A DNA stretch of 64,000 nucleotides from Desulfosporosinus meridiei DSM 13257 (GTDB taxonomy: Bacteria; Bacillota; Desulfitobacteriia; Desulfitobacteriales; Desulfitobacteriaceae). Each line of letters begins with the position of its first letter. Positions within the stretch are counted from its first letter, which is position 1. The translations under genes and the position numbers were made by a program. The stretch spans positions 3,988,501 through 4,052,500 of the forward strand of contig NC_018515.1 of assembly GCF_000231385.2 (NCBI RefSeq), given 5' to 3'. The notes under the pieces were generated by a model. The model was given only the letters and a program-made list of their open reading frames with translations, was not told where the DNA came from and did not search any database. Positions 43,676-51,988 of the stretch are shown piece by piece.

Positions 43676-44164
43676 TCAGCGCAATTGTTTTAGCAAAGTC
43701 CATCGTCTCTCTACAAAGTCATAGAACAGTAGCCAAATGTACTGAAAATCTGAAGGAGGCACAATAATTTCGGGCCGATATACCTTGAAATTACACATGT
43801 GAAAAAGTGGCGAAACCACCCTAATTAAGAGTGCTAAAGGATAATCATGATTGTATCCTTTAGCCTTCTCGCTCTTTTGTTGTAACAAAGCATTTAGCCT
43901 TCGCACATACCCTTCAAGGTATTCGGGAGCCGGAGGATTATGCCGTTCGTTAGATCGTCCGAAAACATAACGAGCTTCATCTGAATCATAGAACAAGTGG
44001 GTAACCTCTACTCCAAGACGTGTCCCATCTATTTGATTTTCGATGATAATATCCGGCCGATCCGTATGATCAAAGATTTTATAGTCCTTGCCATACTTAT
44101 TATTTAATATTTCCACTAAAGCTTGGGCAGCAGTCTCCTCAATAAACCATTTCTCATCTAGCAT
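43676..44164 (-). CDS. PD-(D/E)XK-like putative nuclease
   Basis: A 162-aa protein with the segment RPDIIIENQIDGTRLGVEVT (near residues 39-58), which has the arrangement PD-(n)-ExT of restriction-endonuclease-fold proteins: the Asp of RPD and Glu of VEVT would bind metal. The first helix (EETAAQALVEILNNKYG) fits the fold as well. The C-terminal part (LLIRVVSPLFHMCNFKVYRP) has no motif I know. ATG at 44164 is supported by a GGGGGAA site. A phage or restriction origin is possible, but base composition resembles the neighbours. Activity is inferred from a motif only. Confidence 0.5.
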   Translation of the reverse strand: MLDEKWFIEETAAQALVEILNNKYGKDYKIFDHTDRPDIIIENQIDGTRLGVEVTHLFYDSDEARYVFGRSNERHNPPAPEYLEGYVRRLNALLQQKSEKAKGYNHDYPLALLIRVVSPLFHMCNFKVYRPEIIVPPSDFQYIWLLFYDFVERRWTLLKQLR

Positions 44165-44180
44165 ATTTACCAATTCCCCC

Positions 44181-44942
44181 CTAATCCAGGGAGTAGCTTA
44201 CTTTATCTAGTCTGGAAAACCCAACAAGGGATTTCACGCCGACCTCATGTAGTAGCTGACTTGCTTCAGATAGATCTCGCCCTACATTTCCAGCACAATG
44301 CGCATCTGAACCTAAAGTAAACTCAATCCCCCGCCGGTGAATATCCTCGATGAGGCGTCTTTCCGGGTAAAACTCCTGAACTGGTTTATACCTTCCATTT
44401 GTATTAACTTCCAATACTAACCCCTGCTCAGCGACCACTGTTAAGGTTTCATCAGCCAGTGCCAAAATATCCTTGGAGGGCCTTGCTCCAAATATTTTTA
44501 TGAGGTCAAAGTGTCCAATCGTTGTAAATAATCCACTCTTAGCGGCAAGTGTCACAATCTCAAAATATCTGCTATAAAACTGATCAATATCTTTCTTCCA
44601 ATGCATGGGTTCTTCTTCAGGAATATCAAAAACCCAGCCATCAAATTCATGCACAGACCCGATAATAAAATCAAAAGGAAACTGCTCTATTAAGTTCTTA
44701 ATCCTTCCTTCTTCATGGGGACGATATTCAGCTTCCAATCCAATTCTGACCGCCAAATGAGGGTAGTCCTCAGCAACCTCACGGATCATGGGGAAGTTCA
44801 TTTGATCCCAATAATAATCATGATCCGCAAACCCAATCTCCTTCAATCCTCGCCGTGTGGCTTCATCTAAAAAAGCCGCAATGGTTTCCCGGCTAGCCTC
44901 TCGGTCATTATGCCCGAGAAGATGCACATGCAAATCTAACAT
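44181..44942 (-). CDS. PHP-domain phosphatase (histidinol-phosphatase-like)
   Basis: A 253-aa PHP-fold metal-dependent phosphoesterase. Metal ligands are visible as LDLHVHLLGH (start), GFADHDYYWD, GLEAEYR, IIGSVHEFDGW, TIGHFDLIKIFG and LGSDAHCAGNVG. The fold is that of HisK-type histidinol phosphatases, but no other histidine genes are nearby, so another phosphoester substrate is possible. It lies 16 bases upstream of the nuclease-like gene. Confidence 0.88.
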   Translation of the reverse strand: MLDLHVHLLGHNDREASRETIAAFLDEATRRGLKEIGFADHDYYWDQMNFPMIREVAEDYPHLAVRIGLEAEYRPHEEGRIKNLIEQFPFDFIIGSVHEFDGWVFDIPEEEPMHWKKDIDQFYSRYFEIVTLAAKSGLFTTIGHFDLIKIFGARPSKDILALADETLTVVAEQGLVLEVNTNGRYKPVQEFYPERRLIEDIHRRGIEFTLGSDAHCAGNVGRDLSEASQLLHEVGVKSLVGFSRLDKVSYSLD

Positions 44943-44962
44943 TGCTAACTCCCCTCTATCTC

Positions 44963-46282
44963 TTACAGATTCTGTACTCCGGTTCTGATCATTAAATACG
45001 GATAATTATCAAGTTCCGACAATGCCGTCTTTGTGGTTGCAGCAGCCAAATCAGCCAAAAAGTTACCTGATAGTTTAACATCTGTTTTTCCTACGATTCG
45101 ACCCTTTAAAATTCTTAAGCTATGCGGTGCACTTAAGGAATATGAACCAGAAACTGAATCCTGCGTATGTAAGCCAAGAACTGATAGAATGAGAACTCCA
45201 TCCTCAATCCCTTGTAACAATTCCAGCCAAGGAGCCTCGCTCTTATGCTTAATATAGAGGCCAGCCGTCCCCTGTGGAAGGCCAGTGGGTTTCGCACCCC
45301 AGCGAACAGCATCTTTCACTCTCAGGTAAGGAGTCTTTAATTGCCCATCCTGAACCAAGACTGTTCGAGATGCCGGAATCCCTTCAGGAGTAACTAAATA
45401 AGATCCCAATTCTAAAGGCCGGAATGGATCAATCATCAAGGAAAGCTGTTCGTGAAAAACTGGCTTGTTATCCAGAAAACTCTCCTTCGAAAAGGCCCCC
45501 TGCCCTTCAATCACTCGATCTCCCGAAAAATTAGGTAGTATAAATTGCCTCACCATGTCTTCAGTCATGCCGGGTGCAAGGATTACCTGAGTATTGGCAC
45601 CAACCGGAGATGCCTCCTTTTGCATCCATTGATACTGATTTACTGTTTGGAGCCATAATTTCTCCTGTTCTTCAGGTCGAATTAGTCTACGTTTAGCAAA
45701 TCCGGCTCCAATTAAACTGTCAAAAGAAAATCCTGAGACAAATTGAGATTGTTGATAAGTCACTGCAAGCCCTGTTGAGGTTCGAACATGCCTATAACCC
45801 CAAGCAGCTTGAATACTCCCCTGCATCTTTACATTTTTGGGTATGTCCTTTAACCAACGATCGGCCTGCTCAAATAGAATTTTGTCATCCCCAGTAATAA
45901 TTGATTTAATCGACCGATCTTCAACCGCTACAAGGGGTAAAGATTCAGGAGCAGGTATATGTACGGCATCCGGGTCTTCATAGGATGCTTGCTTCCATTG
46001 TTCTAATGCTCTTGGCCAATAATCCGGGTCGCTGGAAAACGGAAGCTGAACCATAGTCTGACTGCATGTCCCATCCGACCAGACTAAAAAAACGTCTCCA
46101 CTCTCCCCTTGACGATAACTTGGCGGAGTATAGACACTGCCTGGGGAATTATCTTTTATTCCCAAGGCAACCACCTCTGACTCATGAACCACAATTCTCC
46201 AAGCTGAGAGTCTAAGCTCTTCACTCTTTGGAGCCCGCTGAGCCTTGTAGAGCAGATCCTCTAATTGAGCTACAAGTTTCAT
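44963..46282 (-). CDS. tldE: TldE/PmbA-family protein, TldD partner
   Basis: TldE (PmbA) forms a heterodimeric metallopeptidase with TldD, in which TldD carries the metal. The product (439 aa from ATG at 46282) lacks the HExxxH motif, as expected, and contains FDSLIGAGFAKRRLIRPEEQ, FSKESFLDNKPVFHEQLSLM, GIPASRTVLVQDGQLKTPYL and the C-terminal SGNFLADLAAA. The ATG overlaps the tldD stop (ATGA), so the two proteins are coupled. The longer open frame to 46381 lies inside tldD. The substrate is unknown; TldD/E processes modified peptides such as microcins in some bacteria. Confidence 0.88.
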   Translation of the reverse strand: MKLVAQLEDLLYKAQRAPKSEELRLSAWRIVVHESEVVALGIKDNSPGSVYTPPSYRQGESGDVFLVWSDGTCSQTMVQLPFSSDPDYWPRALEQWKQASYEDPDAVHIPAPESLPLVAVEDRSIKSIITGDDKILFEQADRWLKDIPKNVKMQGSIQAAWGYRHVRTSTGLAVTYQQSQFVSGFSFDSLIGAGFAKRRLIRPEEQEKLWLQTVNQYQWMQKEASPVGANTQVILAPGMTEDMVRQFILPNFSGDRVIEGQGAFSKESFLDNKPVFHEQLSLMIDPFRPLELGSYLVTPEGIPASRTVLVQDGQLKTPYLRVKDAVRWGAKPTGLPQGTAGLYIKHKSEAPWLELLQGIEDGVLILSVLGLHTQDSVSGSYSLSAPHSLRILKGRIVGKTDVKLSGNFLADLAAATTKTALSELDNYPYLMIRTGVQNL

Positions 46283-47772
46283 GCCTGTTCTCCTCCTAAG
46301 CTTACTTGTTGATCGACATCCATCAGCAAATAGCGATGACTTCCACCGCTTGAGGCCACGGATTGACCACCCTTTCCACATGTACCAATTGCATCATAAC
46401 AGCCTTCACCAAGGCCGCCACGAATAGCCTCTAAAGCTGAAAGGATTTTTCCACTAAAAATAGAAGGCTGATAAATCGGGAGATCAGGATCAGCAACATC
46501 TATGATACCATCACATTGAAAAACAAAATCCCCTGTTTTAGGATTAACTTGGCCGCCTCTATACCCTAACAAAAGCAGATTCTTCTCCCCAGCAAGCATT
46601 TCTCCATGTTTCAAGAGGGTCTCGCGTACAGCTTTAACCTCATCCATCAAATGCTCTTCCGGGATTAAAGGCAGCATAGGCTCAACCAGCAACCGAATAT
46701 TACTCATTCGGGGCAGCGGAACATGTGCATAACTCTCTGCACGACCTGCCCCGGTGACAGGCATCCCTGCTTCCTCTGCTGAAAAAACATCTCCCAATCC
46801 TGCCTCTAAAACCCCATCTCTCACAATAGTTACAGTCTGCCTAGGCAGACCATTAGCTGAAAATGGCTGATTCGCCCAGTCCCCGATTAAGGGGCCATCG
46901 ATAATACTTACACCAGGCCTGGCAACCCGAAGACCTTTGCGCAATTTCCCATTTTCGCCAAGTACGGATTCATTCATATGATCAGATTCTACTGCATGCC
47001 CAAAGGCCTCGTGGGCCAGTCCTTTGGCTAAACCGTAATCAATAATTAAGGGATAATGACCACTGGGCAATTGGGGGGCAGCACACACTGCTAAGGCAAA
47101 TTCAGCTCTGTCGATTGCCTTCTTTTCCAGAATACTGTCTGCCAGCTCTTCTATTAGCAGAGTTGCATCCATTCCGCTGCGGTGAATCAATGTACTTTGA
47201 GCCTTGTCGTTATTACGTACCGTCCCTTGATGCATCAGTACCGCTCTTGGAATCACAAAAGACACTAGTGTACCATCACTTCGTCCAATACACCATACTT
47301 CTTCGACTTGACGATAGCTGGATTGCCAAACCCCTTTAGGGAAAGAACTACTCAGACGAGAATGAAGGGTCATCACCATCTTTTCGAGCTCCACTAAAGG
47401 AATCTCTGCAAATCCTTTTTGAGCAGTATTAGCTACTTCTTCCTGAACAGGAGGTACCATCCAGATTTGGCGATTCGCCTTTGAGCCGATACCTTCGTTT
47501 CTCCGTGCCAATTGAATAGCCTTTTCGACAAGTTTGCGCCCAGTCTCTTTCTCTAAGACATCTGAATTAGCAAAGCCTGAGGCCCCCTTCTCAGTGAAAG
47601 CTTGGACTCCGATTCCACTATCTTCGCCGGTGGCTACTCTTTCAAAACGTCCGTTACTTAACCGCATACTCCATTCTCTACGAGACTGAGCACGTACTAC
47701 AAAATATCCTTCTATCCCCTTAGTTTCTTCCAAAACGGATTGAACCAATGCCTTTATTTCTAATTGCTCCAA
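46279..47772 (-). CDS. tldD: Metalloprotease TldD
   Basis: A 497-aa protein with the catalytic HEAFGHAVESDHMNES motif (zinc histidines and Glu, near residues 250-262), GVSIIDGPLIGDWANQPFSA, GAGRAESYAHVPLPRMSNIR and a C-terminal LLLGYRGGQVNPKTGDFVFQ. Together with TldE it forms a chambered peptidase. TTG at 47772 is the start, with AGGGGG about seven bases upstream. tldE follows with an ATGA overlap. Confidence 0.95.
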   Translation of the reverse strand: MEQLEIKALVQSVLEETKGIEGYFVVRAQSRREWSMRLSNGRFERVATGEDSGIGVQAFTEKGASGFANSDVLEKETGRKLVEKAIQLARRNEGIGSKANRQIWMVPPVQEEVANTAQKGFAEIPLVELEKMVMTLHSRLSSSFPKGVWQSSYRQVEEVWCIGRSDGTLVSFVIPRAVLMHQGTVRNNDKAQSTLIHRSGMDATLLIEELADSILEKKAIDRAEFALAVCAAPQLPSGHYPLIIDYGLAKGLAHEAFGHAVESDHMNESVLGENGKLRKGLRVARPGVSIIDGPLIGDWANQPFSANGLPRQTVTIVRDGVLEAGLGDVFSAEEAGMPVTGAGRAESYAHVPLPRMSNIRLLVEPMLPLIPEEHLMDEVKAVRETLLKHGEMLAGEKNLLLLGYRGGQVNPKTGDFVFQCDGIIDVADPDLPIYQPSIFSGKILSALEAIRGGLGEGCYDAIGTCGKGGQSVASSGGSHRYLLMDVDQQVSLGGEQA

Positions 47773-47979
47773 AAAATAACCCCCTATATAACCATCTGAT
47801 ACAATTATGCTTAAAAACCAGCCTAGCTACTCATTATGGTTATTATACCACGTAAGATATTTGGAAACTCTTTAAAGAGAGTTCTAAGATGTCAAATTCT
47901 ACAAACAGTTTATCTCAATCTCACTATCATTTAGTTATTCTAAAGGCTAATTTTTGATCTTAATCTTATAATTGAACTT

Positions 47980-48000
47980 CGAACCACGAACCTCGAACTT
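47980..48000. repeat. Heptamer tandem repeat, three units
   Basis: CGAACCA, CGAACCT and CGAACTT follow one another without gaps. The same pattern occurs at 18303-18323 and, on the other strand, at 41029-41056. Confidence 0.65.
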
Positions 48001-48124
48001 CTCATAGCCCCTATGGATTCCTCGGAAAAAAATATCCCGAGGCAAGTATAAATACTAATGCCACAGGACATGATTTTAACAGTCTCACTTTTTATTTTTT
48101 ATCCCCACTCCTCTCTTTACTTCA

Positions 48125-48157
48125 CTTGCGACAGTTAATCCGTCGCAAGCTTTTTTT
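48125..48157 (+). terminator. Rho-independent-type hairpin, plus strand
   Basis: CTTGCGAC (48125-48132) and GTCGCAAG (48142-48149) form an 8-bp stem followed by seven T on the plus strand. It lies just beyond the stop of the minus-strand GNAT gene. In the minus direction there is no T run, so its client is unclear. Confidence 0.6.
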
Positions 48158-48160
48158 GTT

Positions 48161-48658
48161 TTAATTTAATTGCTTAACTAACAACTTTCGTTCCTCCGCA
48201 AAACCGTAACTCTCGTATAACCTGAGAGCTTTGACATTATGACTGCTAACCGCAAGACCCAGGTAAGAAATTCCCTGTTCGCGACAATGATCTTCTGCTG
48301 CCTTGAGCAAAACTTTCCCCGCACCCTTGCCCCTCCACTCCGGTAGAACCACAATATCCATAATCCACCCTTGAGTAAGTCCCGTCAGCTCTTCTCTGGC
48401 TGAGTCATGCAGAACCAAATAACCTAGCGGATGTACACTTTGAGCCTCCTCCGCTTCCTGTTTTAGCTCTTCCACGATAAAAACTTTAGCTTCAGATTGC
48501 TGAATCCAGGTCCAAAATCCTCTAAGAAATTCCTCTCGGTATTTAAGCGTCACCTCCATTGGCTGCTTGCGCCATGGAGAAATACTCTCAGGAATACCAA
48601 TTTTCCCAAGAGCATACATGAAAGGCCAATCACGAACATTTCCTTGACGAACTTGCAT
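48161..48658 (-). CDS. GNAT-family N-acetyltransferase
   Basis: A 165-aa acetyltransferase with the acetyl-CoA motif WIMDIVVLPEWRGKGAGKVL (the RGxGxG-type loop near residue 110) followed by ISYLGLAVSSHNVKALRLYE, similar to RimI-type enzymes. The substrate is unknown. AAGGGGTG precedes the ATG. The gene is alone on the minus strand, next to the divergent transporter gene, and ends just before a hairpin. Confidence 0.88.
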   Translation of the reverse strand: MQVRQGNVRDWPFMYALGKIGIPESISPWRKQPMEVTLKYREEFLRGFWTWIQQSEAKVFIVEELKQEAEEAQSVHPLGYLVLHDSAREELTGLTQGWIMDIVVLPEWRGKGAGKVLLKAAEDHCREQGISYLGLAVSSHNVKALRLYESYGFAEERKLLVKQLN

Positions 48659-48801
48659 ATAATCACCCCTTAAGTAATTTATGCAATCATCGTTGCTGTC
48701 GCTTTAACCTCATAAAGATAATTAATGAGGGCAATCCCTTCCATAAGGCTCCATTATTAAGTCATTGCCAAAAGAAACTTTATGTTTGGGAAAAAAAGTT
48801 C

Positions 48802-48829
48802 TTGATACTTTTATTAGTCAATATATTTA
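48802..48829 (+). promoter_or_regulatory. Possible promoter of the Na/Pi-type transporter gene
   Basis: TTGATA (48802-48807) and TATTTA (48824-48829) are separated by 16 bases, a fair sigma-A match about 70 bases upstream of the transporter start. The surrounding 240 bases between the divergent genes contain nothing else recognisable. Confidence 0.4.
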
Positions 48830-48898
48830 AATTAGCTTAAGAATTAAATATCTGCGACTTTCAACCGTCAAGTCTAAAAACCAAGCTTAACTAAAGAG

Positions 48899-49822
48899 GT
48901 GAGATATCTGTACTTAGCAATCCTGGTGCTGGGCCTTTGTCTTTTACTCTGGGGGATGAAAATTCTTCGGCAAGGACTCCAATCATTTGCCGGTCATCGT
49001 CTGCACGTTGCCCTTCTTTGGATGACAGCGACTCCCTGGCGTGGATTCTGGAGCGGCTCAGTTTCTACGGCAATTCTCCAATCAAGCACCGCCTTAACCG
49101 TTATGGCTGTATCCTTCGTTGATGCCGGTCTTCTCCCTTTTGCCAACGCTTTTGCTCTGATCCTCGGCAGTAACATAGGAACTACTTTAACCCCCCAACT
49201 GCTTGCTTTTCCTCTCGATCAGATAACTCCTTACGTTATGGTTTTTGGTTCCCTAGGTTTTCTTTTCATCCCATCTCACTGGCGTTATCTATCCCAGTCA
49301 GTTTTCGGTTTAGGTGTACTCTTCTTCGCTTTAGGATTGCTTGAAGTCGGGATGGCACCACTTGTCAATTTGCCTCAGATTCAAGATTTCCTTCGCCAAC
49401 TTGGCGACAATCATATTCAAGGAGTCATCGCAGGTACGGTAATATCCGCTTTACTTCATTCCTCTAATGCAACCACCGGTATCATTATGCTCCTCACGGC
49501 AGACGGATGGATTACCCTCCCTACAGCCCTAGCCTTTATCTTCGGAGCAAATATCGGCACGTGCTTCACAGCCGTAATTGCTGCGCTTGCTTCATCGCGA
49601 GCAGCACAACGTGTGGCACTATTCCATGTTTTACTTAATGTATTTGGAGTACTGGTCTTTTTCCCCTTTGTCGAGCCCTTGGCTTATGGCCTGACCCTCA
49701 TGGGGGGCAGCCTCTCTAGACAAGTTGCTAATGCTCATACTATTTTTAATATGCTCTCGTCACTATTTGCCTATCCTTTGCTGCCTCTGGCAGCCAAATA
49801 TTTAAAGAAAATATTGCCCTGA
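48899..49822 (+). CDS. Na/Pi-cotransporter-family membrane protein (NptA-like)
   Basis: A 307-aa protein with about eight hydrophobic segments and the family's duplicated QSST-type signature: AILQSSTALTVMAVSFVDAG in the first half and ALLHSSNATTGIIMLLTADG in the second, each followed by a GSNIGTTLTP or GANIGTCFTA motif. The PhoU-like C-terminal domain of longer relatives is missing. GTG at 48899 is the annotated start but lies inside the AGAGGTG site, so a start a few codons later is possible. It is monocistronic, with a strong terminator. The substrate may be phosphate; this is inference from the family. Confidence 0.87.
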   Translation: MRYLYLAILVLGLCLLLWGMKILRQGLQSFAGHRLHVALLWMTATPWRGFWSGSVSTAILQSSTALTVMAVSFVDAGLLPFANAFALILGSNIGTTLTPQLLAFPLDQITPYVMVFGSLGFLFIPSHWRYLSQSVFGLGVLFFALGLLEVGMAPLVNLPQIQDFLRQLGDNHIQGVIAGTVISALLHSSNATTGIIMLLTADGWITLPTALAFIFGANIGTCFTAVIAALASSRAAQRVALFHVLLNVFGVLVFFPFVEPLAYGLTLMGGSLSRQVANAHTIFNMLSSLFAYPLLPLAAKYLKKILP

Positions 49823-49865
49823 CTTTATATCTCACTCATTCCAGTAAAAGGTTATAAACATCAAA

Positions 49866-49918
49866 GGTCGTCTCATAATGAATGTCTGAGGACACTCATT
49901 ATAAGACGGCCCTTCTTT
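49866..49918 (+). terminator. Terminator after the Na/Pi-type transporter gene
   Basis: A 16-17-bp stem (GGTCGTCTCATAATGA at 49866-49881 with TCATTATAAGACGGCC at 49896-49912, one mismatch) is followed by CTTCTTTTTT. It ends the plus-strand transporter transcript 43 bases after the stop. Confidence 0.9.
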
Positions 49919-50077
49919 TTTGCACTTCTAAAGCTGATAGTACAAAAAAGGAAACATTGAATTAATAAAATGTACGTTATTAAAACATCTCAGGACATTA
50001 ATAACCTTCTAGGAGACATGCTTAATTGTCTTTAGCTGGAATACCCCGAACAAATCTGTTTAAATGCCAAATGAACT

Positions 50078-50605
50078 TCATTCCACGCTCCCTTTAACAT
50101 AAAATTTTTCTGCTATCAAATCACAAATTCCCTGGGCATCATCTAAGTCAAAACAAGGTATCCCGTTATCAAATTTGACATCACTAACAATAGCAATAAG
50201 ATCTTCAAGTTGAGAGTAAAGTTCTTGATGCACACCAGATCGAAACACTTCAATCTTTGGCTTATCGGCAGATTTATACCCTTCGGTAAAGATCAGATCC
50301 ACGCCTCGAATTCGTTCTAATACCTCATCCAGGGGCTGATCCTCAGAGACACGTTCTAAGATCGCAATTCTCTGAGGAGAACTTATTGCCACAATATCCG
50401 CACCTGCACGGTCATGACGCCAAGTATCTTTGCCGGGTTGATCCATCTCAAACCCATGAACATCATGTTTCAAGGTTGCCACCCGCCAGCCTCGGCGTTT
50501 AGCCTCACCTATGAGTTTTTCTAGGAGGGTTGTTTTTCCCGAGTTAGACTTTCCACCAACAATTGAGATAACAGGAATTCGAAAAGGCGTTAAGCTTATA
50601 TTCAT
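50078..50605 (-). CDS. mobB: Molybdopterin-guanine dinucleotide biosynthesis adaptor MobB
   Basis: MobB is a GTP-binding adaptor that assists guanylation of molybdopterin. The product (175 aa) has the Walker A motif VGGKSNSGKTTLLEKLIGEA near residues 13-30, RVATLKHDVHGFEMDQPGKD and LIFTEGYKSADKPKIEVFR. ATG at 50605 is chosen, with GAGGAGA upstream; it lies 13 bases past the moeA stop. The pair points to use of molybdenum or tungsten enzymes such as formate dehydrogenase; none are in the window. Confidence 0.93.
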   Translation of the reverse strand: MNISLTPFRIPVISIVGGKSNSGKTTLLEKLIGEAKRRGWRVATLKHDVHGFEMDQPGKDTWRHDRAGADIVAISSPQRIAILERVSEDQPLDEVLERIRGVDLIFTEGYKSADKPKIEVFRSGVHQELYSQLEDLIAIVSDVKFDNGIPCFDLDDAQGICDLIAEKFYVKGSVE

Positions 50606-50618
50606 TTTCTTACTCTCC

Positions 50619-51824
50619 TCAGTCAACAATCCAGCGTGCCGCTAAAAGTTCACCGACTTTTACAGAACCATGATTTGCCGGTACATCCACCAATAAATGA
50701 CTTCCAATCATCGAGCGAAGTATTCCTGACCCCTGTGCGGAAGCCAGATCCGCCCAGATTACTCCGTCTTTAAAAACCGCCTGGGCCCGTAAGAAGCGCC
50801 GTTGTTTGCCACTCTTTTCAAAGCTGTTGGCCATTCTTACCTGGAATTCCTTCGCCTTATAGGCGGCATGTCCTGCCAACTTAAAAAGTATTGGACGAAC
50901 CAAGAGTTCAAAGGTTACCATTGCAGCGGCCGGATTTCCTGAAAGAGAAAAAAAGAATTGCTTTCCTTTTTGCCCCACTGAAGCTGGGGTTCCCGGTTTT
51001 AAGTTCAATTTCCAAAATAACATCTCACACCCAAACTGGGTAAGAGCCTGCCGCATAATATCGTATTCTCCTACAGAGGCTCCACCGGTTGTTATGACGA
51101 CATCTGCTTCAGTAAGCTTCTCTAAGGCTGCGAGGGTATCCTCTATCTGATCTGAAACAGTGGGGATAACTTCAACCTCAAACCCTGCCTGTCGGAGCAT
51201 TCCGCGCAAGGTATAACTATTACTATTATAAATTTTTCCCGGATTCAAAGATTCGCCCACATCCATCAGCTCGGAGCCTGTGGACAGTAAGCCAACCCGA
51301 GGACGGCGAAACACTTCAACTTGATTTACACCAACAGCAGCAATCAAGCCAATTGCCGGAGGAGTCAGACAAAAACCTCGTTCTAGCAGAATATCCCCTT
51401 CCTTAATTTCTTCCCCTTTTGGGACAATATTTGAGCCCGGCCGAACAGGACGAAAAATCGTCACTTGATTACCTTCCTGCTCAGTGTCTTCCATACGTAC
51501 TACACAATTGGCTCCCGGCGGAATCGGAGCACCGGTAAATATCTTGGAGGCCTCATCCACGCCGATGATCTGTTTCGAGGGAAACCCTGCTGGAATTTCA
51601 TTAATTACCTTAAGATTAAGTGCTTTGGAGGCAGCCTCTGTTGCCCGATATGTATACCCATCCAGGGGAGAACGTGCAAAGGGCGGCATATCAATTTTTG
51701 AGCGCACATCCTGGGCTAAGACACGGCCATAGGCATCAGCAATAGAAACGGACTCAGTTTCGACTAACTGAATATTTGCGAGAACCATCTCTAGAGCTTC
51801 TTCTAATTCGATCATTGTTTTCAT
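50619..51824 (-). CDS. moeA: Molybdopterin molybdenumtransferase MoeA
   Basis: MoeA inserts molybdate into adenylated molybdopterin. The 401-aa protein contains DMPPFARSPLDGYTYRATEA, RPGSNIVPKGEEIKEGDILL, LLSTGSELMDVGESLNPGKI, TTGGASVGEYDIMRQALTQF and FSLSGNPAAAMVTFELLVRP, all MoeA signatures. AAGGA precedes the ATG. It is followed directly by mobB. A terminator of the upstream fapA-like gene lies 120 bases before it. Confidence 0.96.
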   Translation of the reverse strand: MKTMIELEEALEMVLANIQLVETESVSIADAYGRVLAQDVRSKIDMPPFARSPLDGYTYRATEAASKALNLKVINEIPAGFPSKQIIGVDEASKIFTGAPIPPGANCVVRMEDTEQEGNQVTIFRPVRPGSNIVPKGEEIKEGDILLERGFCLTPPAIGLIAAVGVNQVEVFRRPRVGLLSTGSELMDVGESLNPGKIYNSNSYTLRGMLRQAGFEVEVIPTVSDQIEDTLAALEKLTEADVVITTGGASVGEYDIMRQALTQFGCEMLFWKLNLKPGTPASVGQKGKQFFFSLSGNPAAAMVTFELLVRPILFKLAGHAAYKAKEFQVRMANSFEKSGKQRRFLRAQAVFKDGVIWADLASAQGSGILRSMIGSHLLVDVPANHGSVKVGELLAARWIVD

Positions 51825-51943
51825 ACTATTGATTCCTTCCGTTACAAGTTGTTAACGGTTCCACAATTTCTTTATCCCTATTTTTCAATGAACTTGAACT
51901 CATTACTAGAATAAGTGTATCGGTAATTCCCAAGGTTGTCAAA

Positions 51944-51971
51944 AAGAACCTGCCAAAGTTGACAGGTTCTT
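51944..51971 (-). terminator. Terminator after the FapA-like gene
   Basis: AAGAACCTG (51944-51952) and CAGGTTCTT (51963-51971) form the stem; on the minus strand it is followed by TTTTT. It ends the FapA-like transcript 18 bases beyond the stop and separates it from moeA-mobB. Confidence 0.85.
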
Positions 51972-51988
51972 CTTCTCTGAAGTTAAGC

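Larger units (their letters stand above)
47773..48160. other. Intergenic region before tldD with repeats and a plus-strand terminator
   Basis: About 390 bases hold no convincing gene. Visible elements are a heptamer tandem repeat (47980-48000), a CCTCGG/CCGAGG hairpin near 48019-48041 and a terminator-like hairpin oriented to the plus strand (48125-48157), although no plus-strand gene precedes it. A 22-codon plus-strand frame at about 47889 starting MSNSTNSLSQSHYHLVI is vaguely like an IS200-type transposase N-terminus but is too short to call. Confidence 0.45.

Noticed and set aside
47889-47957. IS200-like transposase start
   Set aside because: Only 22 codons, with weak resemblance; insufficient to call a mobile element, kept only as part of a finding.
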